Shown here in pieces: positions 1 to 10,308 of a stretch of 34,409 nucleotides of DNA; within the stretch, counting starts at the first letter, position 1; each line of letters opens with the position of its first letter. Source of the DNA: Chthoniobacterales bacterium (GTDB taxonomy: Bacteria; Verrucomicrobiota; Verrucomicrobiia; Chthoniobacterales; UBA6821); the NCBI GenBank assembly GCA_019747735.1, contig JAIEQL010000053.1, positions 1 to 34,409 on the forward strand, given 5' to 3'. The notes beneath the pieces are model-generated. The model was not told the origin of the DNA, did not search any database, and was given only the letters and a program-made list of their open reading frames with translations. The translations under genes were made by a program, and so were the position numbers.

Positions 1-75
1 TGTCCATATACACTGCGGGTCTGTGCGCTTCGCTCCTGGTACTGCATCAATTTTATTCATTTTCAAGACACCCTC
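1..75 (-). mobile_element. Element A, copy 1 (cut by window edge)
   Basis: This 75-bp stretch is identical to the last 75 bp of the complete copy at 11410-11551 and ends in the same terminal repeat (reverse complement of GAGGGTGTCTTGAAAA). The rest of the element lies outside the window. The base triplet after it is TAG, so the TTA/TCA duplication seen at the complete copies cannot be confirmed here. It lies about 120 bp beyond the 3' end of speA. Confidence 0.85.
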
Positions 76-143
76 TAGTATCATAAATAAAAAAAATAAT
101 GGGGGTTTTCAGTAAAGTTATCATTTTTTACACTGAAAGAGAG

Positions 144-178
144 TTCCAGAATGTCCAGAAAAATTGGACATTCTGGAA
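144..178 (-). terminator. Strong hairpin after speA, probable terminator
   Basis: A perfect 13-bp stem (144-156 with 166-178) and a 9-nt A/T loop, 17-51 bp downstream of the speA stop codon. There is no clear U-run after the stem on the minus strand, so intrinsic termination is likely but not certain. A small GGGT/ACCC hairpin overlaps the speA stop codon itself. Confidence 0.55.
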
Positions 179-194
179 ATAGGGTTTTTTCACC

Positions 195-2108
195 CTACGA
201 AAAGTTCAAATAAGTATACGACTGCAAGATGTGTTCGTAGCTATTGAGCAAACGCATCCCTTCACTAGGCTTTAAACAGTCGCTTTTGATCGCCTGATCC
301 AGCTGCGTCTTAATCCGACGCAACATCTCCTTAGTGTCCCACTGAGTGTGGGTCAAGACACTTCCCACGGTCGTCCCAGGAATTACCTCTTCGATATAAT
401 AACCCTCCTCCTCATCTTCATCTAAAAAGACATGCATCTCATTGACTCGTCCAAAGAGATTATGCAAGTCTCCCATGATATCTTGATAGGCGCCTGTAAG
501 AAAAAAACCTAAGTAATAAGGCTCATTGGGCCTCAAACGATGCAAGGCAAGCGTCTGGCTCACATCTTGAAAGTCGATAAACTTGGCAATTTTTCCATCC
601 GAGTCGCAGGTAATATCGACTAAGGTTCCATGGCGATCGATTTTTTCATTTAGACGATGGATCGGCATAATAGGAAAAAGCTGCCCCAACGCCCAATGAT
701 CAATGGTTGATTGAAAAACCGAAAAATTACAAAGCAGTTGGTCCGCTAAGGAAATCTCCAATTCTTTGACCTCCTCGGGCACATATTTGACACCTCGATA
801 AAGCTTCACAACCTTCGCGGCAATCTGCCAGTAGAGGGCATCAACTTTGGCTTTGGAGCGCAGGTCCAAGAGACCAAGTTCAAACATCGACTGAGCTTGA
901 TCACGGATCTGCTGAGCATCATGAAGGCTCTCCTGGCGGCGTTTTTTATTGAGCGTCAAACGCACCTCCATCATATCGCTAACAAGCTTGTGGTCTGTGG
1001 AAGTTTTGCGCACCACATTGGAAGCACGATCTTTTTCAATCGCTCCAAAGGCCTCTACAATCAAGACAGAATGAGGCGCGACAATATAACGACCACTTTC
1101 ACTTACCAAGGTAGGATGCGGCACTTTCTCGGCATCGCAAACCTCCATGATATTATAGACGATAGCCCTTGTGTATTCATGCACAGAATAATTCGTCGAA
1201 CTATCAAAAGAAGTACGTGATCCATCGTAATCGATACCGAGGCCTCCTCCCACATCGATATATTCTAGCTGGTGACCCATTTGATAGAGCCTTGCATAAA
1301 AGCGCGTGGCCTCACAGGTAGCTCGATTGATCGTACTAATGTCGGGAACTTGAGAGCCAACATGGTAATGCAACATCTTGAGGGCTTCGGGAATACCTTC
1401 CTCATGCAAAATATCACTCATGGCAACCAGCTCCGTCGTATCAAGACCAAATTTTGCATTCTCTCCCCCACTAGTAGCCCATTTGCCAGCGCCCTTGGCA
1501 AGCAGGCGCACACGGGCTCCCACAAGGGGAGTGACGCGCATTTTTTTAGCAACAGCCAAAATTTGATGTAGCTCTTCGAGTTTCTCCACCACAAGAATCA
1601 CTTTCTTTCCCAATTTAACACCCAGCAATGCCGTCTGAATATACTCAGAATCTTTATAACCATTTCCAACAATCAAACTCTCAGAATCGGCATGAATAGA
1701 GAGCGCAGCTACCATCTCAGGCTTGCTCCCCGCCTCGAGACCGAAATGATATTTTTTTCCTGCATCGACAATTTCTTCCACCACTTCGTGAAGTTGGTTG
1801 ACCTTGATGGGAAAAACGCCGCGATAGATATTTTTGTAACCAGCTTCTTCAATAGAGCTAGCAAAAGATTCATTCAAACGCCGCACACGATCACGCAAGA
1901 GATCTTGAAAACGAATTAACAAAGGGGCGTGCAATCCACGCTCTTTCCCCTCCTTCACTAGCTCCATGAGGTCAATCTCCTTCTCGGGTTCTCTTGTTGG
2001 AAGAATCGCTACATTTCCTTTTTTATTAATGGTCGCATACCCTTCTGACCAGCGGCTGATATTATAAAAATCGATAGGATCAGAAACAGAATCGAGAACG
2101 TTGGACAT
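195..2108 (-). CDS. speA: Biosynthetic arginine decarboxylase
   Basis: PLP-dependent decarboxylase of the SpeA type, converting arginine to agmatine, the first step of the agmatine route to putrescine and spermidine; cytoplasmic. The 637-aa length fits the family. Visible motifs in order: the PLP lysine in FPIKVNQ (K102), GLEAGSKPE (about 123-131), HYHVGSQVPD (248-256) and the glycine-rich phosphate loop DVGGGLGIDYDG (285-296), followed by SESGRYIVAPHS, as expected for the alanine racemase-like barrel, then the helical and C-terminal beta domains. No truncation. The start at 2108 has no Shine-Dalgarno; the 25 bases before it are C/T-rich. It stands alone: the next gene upstream ends 138 bp away. 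Confidence 0.95.
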   Translation of the reverse strand: MSNVLDSVSDPIDFYNISRWSEGYATINKKGNVAILPTREPEKEIDLMELVKEGKERGLHAPLLIRFQDLLRDRVRRLNESFASSIEEAGYKNIYRGVFPIKVNQLHEVVEEIVDAGKKYHFGLEAGSKPEMVAALSIHADSESLIVGNGYKDSEYIQTALLGVKLGKKVILVVEKLEELHQILAVAKKMRVTPLVGARVRLLAKGAGKWATSGGENAKFGLDTTELVAMSDILHEEGIPEALKMLHYHVGSQVPDISTINRATCEATRFYARLYQMGHQLEYIDVGGGLGIDYDGSRTSFDSSTNYSVHEYTRAIVYNIMEVCDAEKVPHPTLVSESGRYIVAPHSVLIVEAFGAIEKDRASNVVRKTSTDHKLVSDMMEVRLTLNKKRRQESLHDAQQIRDQAQSMFELGLLDLRSKAKVDALYWQIAAKVVKLYRGVKYVPEEVKELEISLADQLLCNFSVFQSTIDHWALGQLFPIMPIHRLNEKIDRHGTLVDITCDSDGKIAKFIDFQDVSQTLALHRLRPNEPYYLGFFLTGAYQDIMGDLHNLFGRVNEMHVFLDEDEEEGYYIEEVIPGTTVGSVLTHTQWDTKEMLRRIKTQLDQAIKSDCLKPSEGMRLLNSYEHILQSYTYLNFS

Positions 2109-2246
2109 GAAAAGAGAAAAGAGAAATCAAAGCTTTTACATATAGTCTTTTTAAGAAGAAGAGCACGAGAAAAAAGGAATTTTTTTAAAAAAAGGAACGA
2201 AAGCAGCACCCATTCTCTCTTTTTGATTTAACAACGACTTTCTAGC

Positions 2247-3815
2247 TTAATGCCAGAACATAAGATTGTAGTTTTTAGACTTTACGTCTAAGTGATATGG
2301 ATCACTAAAAGTAAGTCTTTCTTTTATGTATTCAGCCCCACCTTTGTGCTTACCTGTATCGTGACATATCCAATTAGCATATCCTTTTTCTTGTTTAGTT
2401 AATAGAAGAGTATCTACATCTGTTGCACCCATTGTTGTTCCCATATTGGCTATATCCGATTCGGTAGCGTTGAATACAGTAAGCTTCTTTTTACTCGTTC
2501 CTGTTGCGATCTTATAAAACTCATACAGTCTCATTTCTTGTAACTCATGCTCTAAAAAATTAGCTTTTATAGGATTTTGTCTGTAACGTTCTAGTAATTC
2601 TTGAGCTTCCTTCATTCTTGGTTCTTCTAACAATCTTTTTTGGTTTACGAACCATAATTCTACCTTATTTCCGTTTTCTATTGCTTTAGCAATTTTTTGA
2701 TCCGCAGTATATTCAAGGCCTTTTAATCCTTGCCCCAAAGCCACTCCTGCTACCAAATCTAAGCATATAACATTCACCACTTCTCTCTCATAGTCATTTT
2801 TAGCATCAGCAATTTTTTCCTGCTGCTGAGTAAGGTAATCATCTAAATCATTCTCTGGTTGTGCTAAGGGATTTTCTGAGTTTGAGCGAATAAGAAATCC
2901 ATAGCACTCGGCATTCCAATTTTGAGGATTCCAATCTTGGTTTTCTTGCGAAGATTCCTCTTCCTCTGTCAAAGTAGCGAGAAAGTAAAAAGGATTTTGA
3001 CTAGTTTTATAAACGGTATCATCTCCTCCAAACCAGTAAACACCTACTTCGGTAACCTCTTCCAAAATAGTATCGATATTGTCTGTTCTATAGTCTGACA
3101 TCTCATCGCTGGGATCAATCGTCGAGCCAACCACATCAACAATAGGCCAGAGATGACACTTTTTAAAATACTGAGCTAATTCATCATTAGCATCATAGAG
3201 TTTTCCTTGGCTCAAGCTCTCGTTATACCTCTTCAATTGTTGATAGAGCCAAGCATGGACATCCCTCCAGTTGGTATAACGATACAACGTTGTTAAAGGA
3301 AGTTTCGCAGGTAGATCAGCTGTCTCTTCCTTAGCTTGGTAAAAATAGTACCAAGTCGAAGAAAACCATCCCTTTTCTTCTTTTAATGTTCGTTTGATAT
3401 AATTCAGTGCTTCTCCTGTATAGAGTTCTTTAGCTAGCTTCGAGTCGACTTTTGTAGCCACATAGTTAAGAAAGAAAGCGATCTCTTGCCAAGTGATGAG
3501 ATGGTCGCTAAAAGCACTTCCTGATAAGGTTGTTTCAAATGAATCACTCAGAAATGGGGGCAAAATTCTCTCAAAATCCCCCATTCGAAAGTAGAGCACC
3601 TTTTTAAAATCAGAAAAATCGGGACGACTCTCTTCAGGAATAAAACTTTGTTCTTCAGAAGTAACACTCTTTTCTTCAGGAATCAATGAGCTGACTGGAG
3701 CTGACTGGAGCTGACTGGAGCTGACTGGAGCTGACTGGAGCTGACTGGAGCTTTCAGAGAATAAAGTAGGTGAGATCAGAAAAAAGGCTAAAGCCAAGAG
3801 TGTTTTTTGATTCAT
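2247..3815 (-). CDS. Secreted protein of unknown function with an out-of-frame tandem repeat
   Basis: 522 aa. I do not recognise the family. The start is set by a clear signal peptide (MNQKTLLALAFFLISPTLFS); the frame is open further upstream but that part lies on a remnant of another gene. Directly after the signal peptide the protein reads SSQLQSAPVS twice, because the DNA holds six copies of a 10-bp unit (3691-3750). The unit is not a multiple of three, so gain or loss of one copy shifts the frame. The rest is a soluble, Glu-, Trp- and Tyr-rich protein with no membrane span, including a helical stretch around residues 340-440 (QQQEKIADAKNDYEREVV and following). Probably exported to the periplasm or outside; role unknown. 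Confidence 0.75.
   Translation of the reverse strand: MNQKTLLALAFFLISPTLFSESSSQLQSAPVSSSQLQSAPVSSLIPEEKSVTSEEQSFIPEESRPDFSDFKKVLYFRMGDFERILPPFLSDSFETTLSGSAFSDHLITWQEIAFFLNYVATKVDSKLAKELYTGEALNYIKRTLKEEKGWFSSTWYYFYQAKEETADLPAKLPLTTLYRYTNWRDVHAWLYQQLKRYNESLSQGKLYDANDELAQYFKKCHLWPIVDVVGSTIDPSDEMSDYRTDNIDTILEEVTEVGVYWFGGDDTVYKTSQNPFYFLATLTEEEESSQENQDWNPQNWNAECYGFLIRSNSENPLAQPENDLDDYLTQQQEKIADAKNDYEREVVNVICLDLVAGVALGQGLKGLEYTADQKIAKAIENGNKVELWFVNQKRLLEEPRMKEAQELLERYRQNPIKANFLEHELQEMRLYEFYKIATGTSKKKLTVFNATESDIANMGTTMGATDVDTLLLTKQEKGYANWICHDTGKHKGGAEYIKERLTFSDPYHLDVKSKNYNLMFWH
3688..3750 (-). repeat. 10-bp tandem repeat (ctgactggag x6) inside a coding region
   Basis: Six perfect copies of ctgactggag, with a partial seventh (gag) on the left, lie in codons about 22-42 of the secreted protein gene. 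Because 10 is not divisible by 3, three units encode 10 residues, and a change of one or two units moves the downstream 480 codons out of frame. This is the layout of a slipped-strand contingency locus. Confidence 0.9.
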
Positions 3816-3822
3816 TATTAAA

Positions 3823-3951
3823 AAGGGTATCTCTAATTTTAAGATCAAAGCCACTAACTTTGAGAACGTAGTATTCTGGAAAAATATGAGAGAAATGATC
3901 AATATGAGAGGGGTAGCGAACCTTTACTTTCTCGCTCAGTTGTAATTTGTC
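3823..3951 (-). pseudogene. Remnant of an Rpn-type nuclease gene
   Basis: A 43-codon fragment aligns without gaps to residues of the intact Rpn nuclease at 16167-17099 (the part running from DTLQLSDKEK to KIRDTL). I count 32 of 43 identical residues, the last 21 all identical. Both ends of the gene are gone; the fragment stops 8 bp before the start codon of the secreted protein gene, so it now serves only as that gene's 5' region. It shows that a second Rpn copy once existed here. Confidence 0.85.
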
Positions 3952-4156
3952 AAATCGAAAAAAAATGCTCAAAAGGAAAAGCGAGAAAATTTTATTTTCA
4001 GAGTTTGAAATTTACTGGCCCTAATTTTTGACCTAATTTCTAGAAAACCATCCTAAAATACCCTTAATTTAGAGTCATTCCTAGTTTGACTTCATCTTCT
4101 CGAACTCATCTTCGTTGGTAGCATTCTTCTCAGCTGCCTCTTTCCACTTGTTATTT
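3952..4156. other. Non-coding gap with a shifted-frame tail of the transporter gene
   Basis: About 130 bp next to the Rpn remnant hold nothing I can identify. The part nearest the transporter (4081-4167, minus strand) is an open frame of 28 codons, MQFKNNKWKEAAEKN to KMKSN, rich in Lys and Glu. It is in the +1 frame relative to the end of the MFS gene and is open upstream across the C/T-rich stretch 4170-4197. It reads like a normal charged cytoplasmic tail of a transporter, so a one-base change in that simple-sequence stretch may have moved the stop codon. Confidence 0.4.
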
Positions 4157-5392
4157 TTAAACTGCATGAGTCGATGAAAAAGAAGAAAGAAGAATAAATT
4201 TCCAGTAGATAAAAACGCAAATCGCCAAAAGCAACAGATAAATTACAATCATCGATGAAGTGCTTTGGATATTAAGGAAGCTCAGCAAAAATGAGGTCAA
4301 ACTCGTCATAAGAATGTTGATTAAATACATCATCGCGGTGGCAGTTCCCGTGATATGACGAAAGAGTTCCATTCCTTTTCCCATGCACATCGGAAAAATA
4401 AATCCTGTGGAAAAAAACATTGCTATACTAACACCTAAGAGCAAGATGATGCTTTGGAAAAAAAAGAAACTCCCGATCCACGCAATCAGAGCGATAAGGA
4501 AAAATAAGTGAATCACGAAAAATAATAATTGATCCACACGATATTTTTTAATGCAGTAACGGCAGAAAAAAGTAGCTCCTAGGAAAGCGGCTCCTAAACA
4601 GAGTCCTGTATTACCAAAAAAGATTGGCGTGTGATGCATTTTTGTTTGAATCAAAAATGGCCCCGCTGTGTTGAATGCAATCATCAACGAATAAATTGCT
4701 CCCATGATCAGAACTAACGCCATGAACTCTCGATGATGCAAAACTTCAGCAAGATGATGATGAATAGTTTTTAATCTCAGTGAATGTCGGCGAAAATGCG
4801 TCTCTGGAAGAATAAAGAGCACTGCAACAAAAGCAACCAAAGCAACTGCTATAAAAAAAAGAAAGCATGCCTTCCATCCTCCATAAAATTGTAAATATCC
4901 ACCAATGAGTGGCCCAATCACAGTGCCGATTCCAAACATACTCCCCATCAAAGTTCCCATTCGAACTAATTTTTGAGGAGGCAAAATATCTGAGTAGATA
5001 GCTCGAGCAACTACAACGATCATACCAATGGTGATCCCTTCAAAAAATCTGGCTACCAATATAGCAATGATCGTTGGAACCACCACCGGAAGTAAACTAG
5101 CTACGATAAATCCTAATAAACCTGCTCTTAAAATATGCTTGCGTCCCCAAGCATCTGTTAAAAACCCAGAGCAAAAATTCCCCAAAGCGTATCCAAGCAA
5201 ATAGAGCGTGATGACATTTTTTGTGATTCCACTTGAAATGTGCAAGTCACTTGCAATCAAAGGCAAAGAAGGAGCGACCAAATCAACAGCCATCCCAGTC
5301 AATGACGAAAGAGGAAGAAGCGTACAAAGAATAAGATTGATCTTCTTTTCAGCTAAAGCGACTGCAGGAAAAGCAGCAGGAGGGTTGTTCAT
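4157..5392 (-). CDS. MFS transporter, Bcr/CflA drug-efflux type
   Basis: 411 aa with about 12 hydrophobic segments, an inner-membrane proton antiporter. The N-half shows the family signature: an acidic residue in helix 1 (AVDLVAPSLPLIASDL), motif A after helix 2 (GFLTDAWGRKHILRAG) and the motif C-like glycine-rich helix 5 (GIGTVIGPLIGGYL). This pattern fits the Bcr/CflA group (bicyclomycin, chloramphenicol and related substrates); the true substrate cannot be read. It starts 48 bp after pyrG on the same strand and may share its transcript. Start at 5392 lacks a Shine-Dalgarno. The C-terminus (KFILLSSFSSTHAV) may result from a frame change, see the preceding entry. Confidence 0.85.
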   Translation of the reverse strand: MNNPPAAFPAVALAEKKINLILCTLLPLSSLTGMAVDLVAPSLPLIASDLHISSGITKNVITLYLLGYALGNFCSGFLTDAWGRKHILRAGLLGFIVASLLPVVVPTIIAILVARFFEGITIGMIVVVARAIYSDILPPQKLVRMGTLMGSMFGIGTVIGPLIGGYLQFYGGWKACFLFFIAVALVAFVAVLFILPETHFRRHSLRLKTIHHHLAEVLHHREFMALVLIMGAIYSLMIAFNTAGPFLIQTKMHHTPIFFGNTGLCLGAAFLGATFFCRYCIKKYRVDQLLFFVIHLFFLIALIAWIGSFFFFQSIILLLGVSIAMFFSTGFIFPMCMGKGMELFRHITGTATAMMYLINILMTSLTSFLLSFLNIQSTSSMIVIYLLLLAICVFIYWKFILLSSFSSTHAV

Positions 5393-5440
5393 TTCACATC
5401 AGCTTAGTAACAAAAAACGCAGATCGCGCCTATTTGTAAC

Positions 5441-7232
<1,792 letters not shown>

Positions 7233-7347
7233 TGCTGCGTCGGAAAAAAAACTCAGTAGCAGCAATAATTATCCCTGATGTTAACCTGCTTGTTTTTGCC
7301 CATAACAACAAAGCACCTCAATATTATGCAGCACGAATATCAAAAAT

Positions 7348-7737
7348 TCACTTGATTTTGCTTCCTGCTTCAAGCATCTCATAACCTGCATCCACCCACC
7401 CTTGCGAGCCCCTTTGTAGCGAAAAGAGATTGCTGTAGCCCATCCGTTGTAAATTTTCTGCAGCAAGGGCAGCGCGAAAGCCACCACTGCAATAAAGAAC
7501 AATCGGAGTCTGAAGATCAGGGATTATGAGTTCAATATCGCGCTCGATGATACCTTTGCTTAGGTGAATAGCCGTTGGAATGTGGCCGGCAGACCATTCC
7601 GATTCCTCGCGTACATCAACAAGGCGAAAATCTTCTCCTCGGTCTAATTTTTCTTGGAGCAGTACTGGGGTGATTTCGTGAATCTGTTTTTTGGCTTGAT
7701 TCACCAACGCCAAAAAGTGTGGGGAATGTTTTTTCAT
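7348..7737 (-). CDS. Single-domain rhodanese
   Basis: 129 aa, cytoplasmic. Residues 20-125 form one rhodanese domain: LVDVREESEWSAGHIPTAIHLS (about 39-60) is the CH2A-type motif and YCSGGFRAA holds the catalytic loop with C83, which carries the persulfide in sulfur transfer. The substrate is not evident. It lies 11 bp downstream of nnr on the same strand, so it is likely part of that transcript. A GGAGAG sits about 17 bases before the ATG, too far for an ideal ribosome site and inside the end of nnr. Confidence 0.9.
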   Translation of the reverse strand: MKKHSPHFLALVNQAKKQIHEITPVLLQEKLDRGEDFRLVDVREESEWSAGHIPTAIHLSKGIIERDIELIIPDLQTPIVLYCSGGFRAALAAENLQRMGYSNLFSLQRGSQGWVDAGYEMLEAGSKIK

Positions 7738-7748
7738 AGATGTAATCT

Positions 7749-9236
7749 TTAGTACTCTCCTGACCTGAGAGAAGTCATCGCCTTCCCAAGTGCACCAATC
7801 AAGTCAGTTGCTACCAGCGATTCGGGTGAGGCCTCTTTTTCAAAAACCACCATCTCGGCAGCCCTTCCACAAAGCCAGACGGCAAGCATTGCTGCTTCTC
7901 TTGTTGTTTTTCCTGCTGCTAAAAAAGCAGTGGCAACACCGGTTAAGACATCTCCCATTCCTCCACTAGCCATGCCGGGATTACCTGTACTGTTGTAGGC
8001 GAGCTGTTGTCCCTCTTCGGCGACAATGCTCCGTGCTCCTTTTAAAATCAAGGTTACAGGGTACTGCTCTACAAAATCAGTAGCCCATGTACGACGATCC
8101 CTGCCCTTTTTTGAAAAAAGTCGCTCCATCTCTCCGGGGTGAGGTGTGAGCAACCGAGGAGCTTGAAAACGAGTGAGTATCTCTTTATGAGCGGCTAGTG
8201 TATTCAAGGCATCGGCATCAACAACACAAGGAAGGGGTATTTTTTCTACTAGCTCTAATATTTCTTTGCGATGGTCTTGGCCTAATCCTGGCCCTACTCC
8301 CAAGGCATCAAGCGGCTCTGAGAGGACTTCTTTCCAAGAGGCGACTGGCTTGACCATAATCTCTGAAGAAAGTGTCGTCGCCAACAAAGGATAAGCTTCG
8401 GGCAATGCATAAAGTGTCACAAGCCCGGCACCGGCATGTAACGAGGCTGTGGCAGCCATACGTGCTGCTCCGAGATACCCAGGAGAACCAGCAACAATCC
8501 CCACATGCCCAAACATTCCTTTGTGGACCTCAAACGATCGTGGAGACAAAAGAGCTCGCAAATAAGGAGCGGTAATAAGAAGATCCTTCTCTTTTTTTTC
8601 TGGTGCTTGGAGCTCAACAAGGGGCACTAAAGCCAGCCGCCCAACATTGTTAGTAGCCGTATCGGCAACAAGTCCTTTTTTAACAAAAGCAATCGTTGTC
8701 GTGAGATCAGCCTCCACACAAGGATTGAAGGGCATCCCTGTGGTCTCATCCAAGCCTGAAGGAAGATCCACCCCTACTACAAAAGCATTTCGCTCACGGC
8801 GGAGCAGGTTCATTTCTTCAATCAGTGTTCTTAAAACGCCACGTGGCGCCCCTCCTGATCCTATACCCAAAAGACCATCTAGAAAAACCAAGGGAGTTGT
8901 CACCTTGCTTGGAAGCTCTTGAATAAAGGCTGCACGGTGATGTTTGATCAATAGTTGAAGGTGCGACTGAGAAAGCAGCGCCATTTCCTCTGGACGAAAA
9001 GCTAAGCGAATCAGAATATTCCAACCTTTTTCTGCTAAAAAATGAGCAGCAACCAAAGCATCGCCAGCATTATGACCCTTGCCAGCATAGACAACACACG
9101 TTCCTGGAGTTTTAAAAAATTCTTGAACGACCTCTGCGATTCCCTCGCCTGCTTGATTCATCAGCTCTGAGGCTTGGACACCTCGTTCAAAAGCTTCCTT
9201 TTCAGCAGCAATCATTTCGGAAGTTGTGACAATCAT
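7749..9236 (-). CDS. nnr: Bifunctional NAD(P)HX epimerase / ADP-dependent dehydratase
   Basis: Repairs hydrated NADH and NADPH: the N-terminal YjeF_N domain (about 1-210) epimerises R- to S-NAD(P)HX and the C-terminal ribokinase-like domain (about 225-490) dehydrates the S form using ADP. Visible: YAGKGHNAGDALVAA in the first half; in the second AGSPGYLGAARMAATAS, VDADALN, LTPHPGEMERL and the nucleotide-binding SGGMGDVLTGVATAFLAAG. 495 aa is normal for the fused form. It sits between the Cys-cluster gene (14 bp upstream) and the rhodanese (11 bp downstream). The start could also be the Met at codon 8. Confidence 0.95.
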   Translation of the reverse strand: MIVTTSEMIAAEKEAFERGVQASELMNQAGEGIAEVVQEFFKTPGTCVVYAGKGHNAGDALVAAHFLAEKGWNILIRLAFRPEEMALLSQSHLQLLIKHHRAAFIQELPSKVTTPLVFLDGLLGIGSGGAPRGVLRTLIEEMNLLRRERNAFVVGVDLPSGLDETTGMPFNPCVEADLTTTIAFVKKGLVADTATNNVGRLALVPLVELQAPEKKEKDLLITAPYLRALLSPRSFEVHKGMFGHVGIVAGSPGYLGAARMAATASLHAGAGLVTLYALPEAYPLLATTLSSEIMVKPVASWKEVLSEPLDALGVGPGLGQDHRKEILELVEKIPLPCVVDADALNTLAAHKEILTRFQAPRLLTPHPGEMERLFSKKGRDRRTWATDFVEQYPVTLILKGARSIVAEEGQQLAYNSTGNPGMASGGMGDVLTGVATAFLAAGKTTREAAMLAVWLCGRAAEMVVFEKEASPESLVATDLIGALGKAMTSLRSGEY

Positions 9237-9250
9237 TTTTTTGTTTGCAA

Positions 9251-9715
9251 CTAATGACGTTGCTCTTTCAGCACCTCTTCAATCGCTGTGTGCAACTCTT
9301 GAGAACCTTGTCCCTCTAACTTCCGATCAATTTCTTCAAGACGATGAATCAGGTCGACAACTTCTTTGCGAGCATAAGGACCCCCAGCAGCTTGGCAGAA
9401 ATGAGTGCGACACCCAAATGGCCTATCCTGATAAATCATACAGCGATTTGTTCTAGGATGAAGTAGTTTGCAAGCACCATCTATTCTTTTAGGAAGCTCT
9501 TTGCGGCCTGTGTTGCCAAGAGCTTGGGCCGCAAGGAGTGCTTCGCCGCGTGTTAGAAAAGGAGTTTTTCCTGTTTGAAGAAAATGACAGCACTCTGTCT
9601 TTAAAGTGCAGTGACGCTCGATGGGACGTTGGGAAAGCTCCTCATAAATAGCCTTAACATCAGCAAGGGCAGATGCTGGACTATAGTAACTATAAGATTT
9701 TTTTGCGCGGCGCAT
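9251..9715 (-). CDS. YkgJ-type cysteine-cluster protein
   Basis: 154 aa, soluble. The cysteine pattern C36, C42-C43, C82, C92, C102 and C107, including CMIYQDRPFGCRTHFC, is that of the YkgJ family (formerly UPF0153), thought to bind zinc or an iron-sulfur cluster; exact function unknown. The N-terminus is basic. It heads a three-gene minus-strand run with nnr and the rhodanese (gaps of 14 and 11 bp). Confidence 0.85.
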   Translation of the reverse strand: MRRAKKSYSYYSPASALADVKAIYEELSQRPIERHCTLKTECCHFLQTGKTPFLTRGEALLAAQALGNTGRKELPKRIDGACKLLHPRTNRCMIYQDRPFGCRTHFCQAAGGPYARKEVVDLIHRLEEIDRKLEGQGSQELHTAIEEVLKEQRH

Positions 9716-9804
9716 TGAGATGCAAAAGTAAAAAAAAAGGTTCTTTTGGTCTTTCGTGGGCCGAACTCACTTCCTTATTTCTATCTCCTGTTTTGAATTG
9801 GTGA

Positions 9805-10197
9805 TTACCGCTTCAGTGCTTCCTTCAGAATTTTGTCCGCCTTTGCAGCCTGTTTGGGATTGATATTAGAAGGAGGAGTAAGAGCCTCGGTTATTTCATC
9901 TCCCGCTTTGAATACTGCCTTTCCTGTCTGTACTGTAAAGTCAGCGACAGTATTAGTAGCTCCAGAAGCCGTTGATAAGAATTTATTAAGAGGGACTGCA
10001 GATTTTTTCCCTAAATCATATACCAGCTCGCCCAGAAACGTCCTGGGAGAAGAAGAAGTAGGAACTGCTGTGATTTTTGGGGGGTGTTCTTCTGTCGTTT
10101 TTGGACGGTCACTTGATAGGCTTTTAGAGGAACTAGAGGTGCTAGTTGCTGAAGTAGTAGCCAAGGAGTTACTTGAAGAAGATGCTTTAATATTCAT
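9805..10197 (-). CDS. Ser/Thr-rich small protein, unknown
   Basis: 130 aa, no family recognised. The first 30 residues are almost only Ser, Thr, Ala and Asn (MNIKASSSSNSLATTSATST), then a Pro/Thr-rich linker, then a helical lysine-rich C-terminus ending KADKILKEALKR. No signal peptide or membrane span. A Ser-rich disordered N-terminus like this is seen in type III secreted proteins, but that is only a resemblance. A good promoter lies just upstream on this strand. An open frame on the opposite strand (9833-10348) overlaps it fully; I prefer this strand because of the promoter and because the other frame runs into prfB. Confidence 0.5.
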   Translation of the reverse strand: MNIKASSSSNSLATTSATSTSSSSKSLSSDRPKTTEEHPPKITAVPTSSSPRTFLGELVYDLGKKSAVPLNKFLSTASGATNTVADFTVQTGKAVFKAGDEITEALTPPSNINPKQAAKADKILKEALKR

Positions 10198-10214
10198 AAA
10201 ATTACTAGTGTCAA

Positions 10215-10243
10215 AAATAGCCTTAAGTAAACGTAAACGTCAA
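10215..10243 (-). promoter_or_regulatory. Predicted sigma-70 type promoter for the Ser/Thr-rich gene
   Basis: Reading the minus strand: TTGACG (10243-10238), 17-base spacer, CTATTT (10220-10215). Transcription would begin near 10208, about 10 bases before the ATG at 10197, leaving a very short leader with no Shine-Dalgarno. Confidence 0.45.
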
Positions 10244-10308
10244 ATGCTTGTGTTTTACCCTTCACTTAAATCTCCTCAGCCTTTATTCTCTAGACTCTTT
10301 ATTCCACT

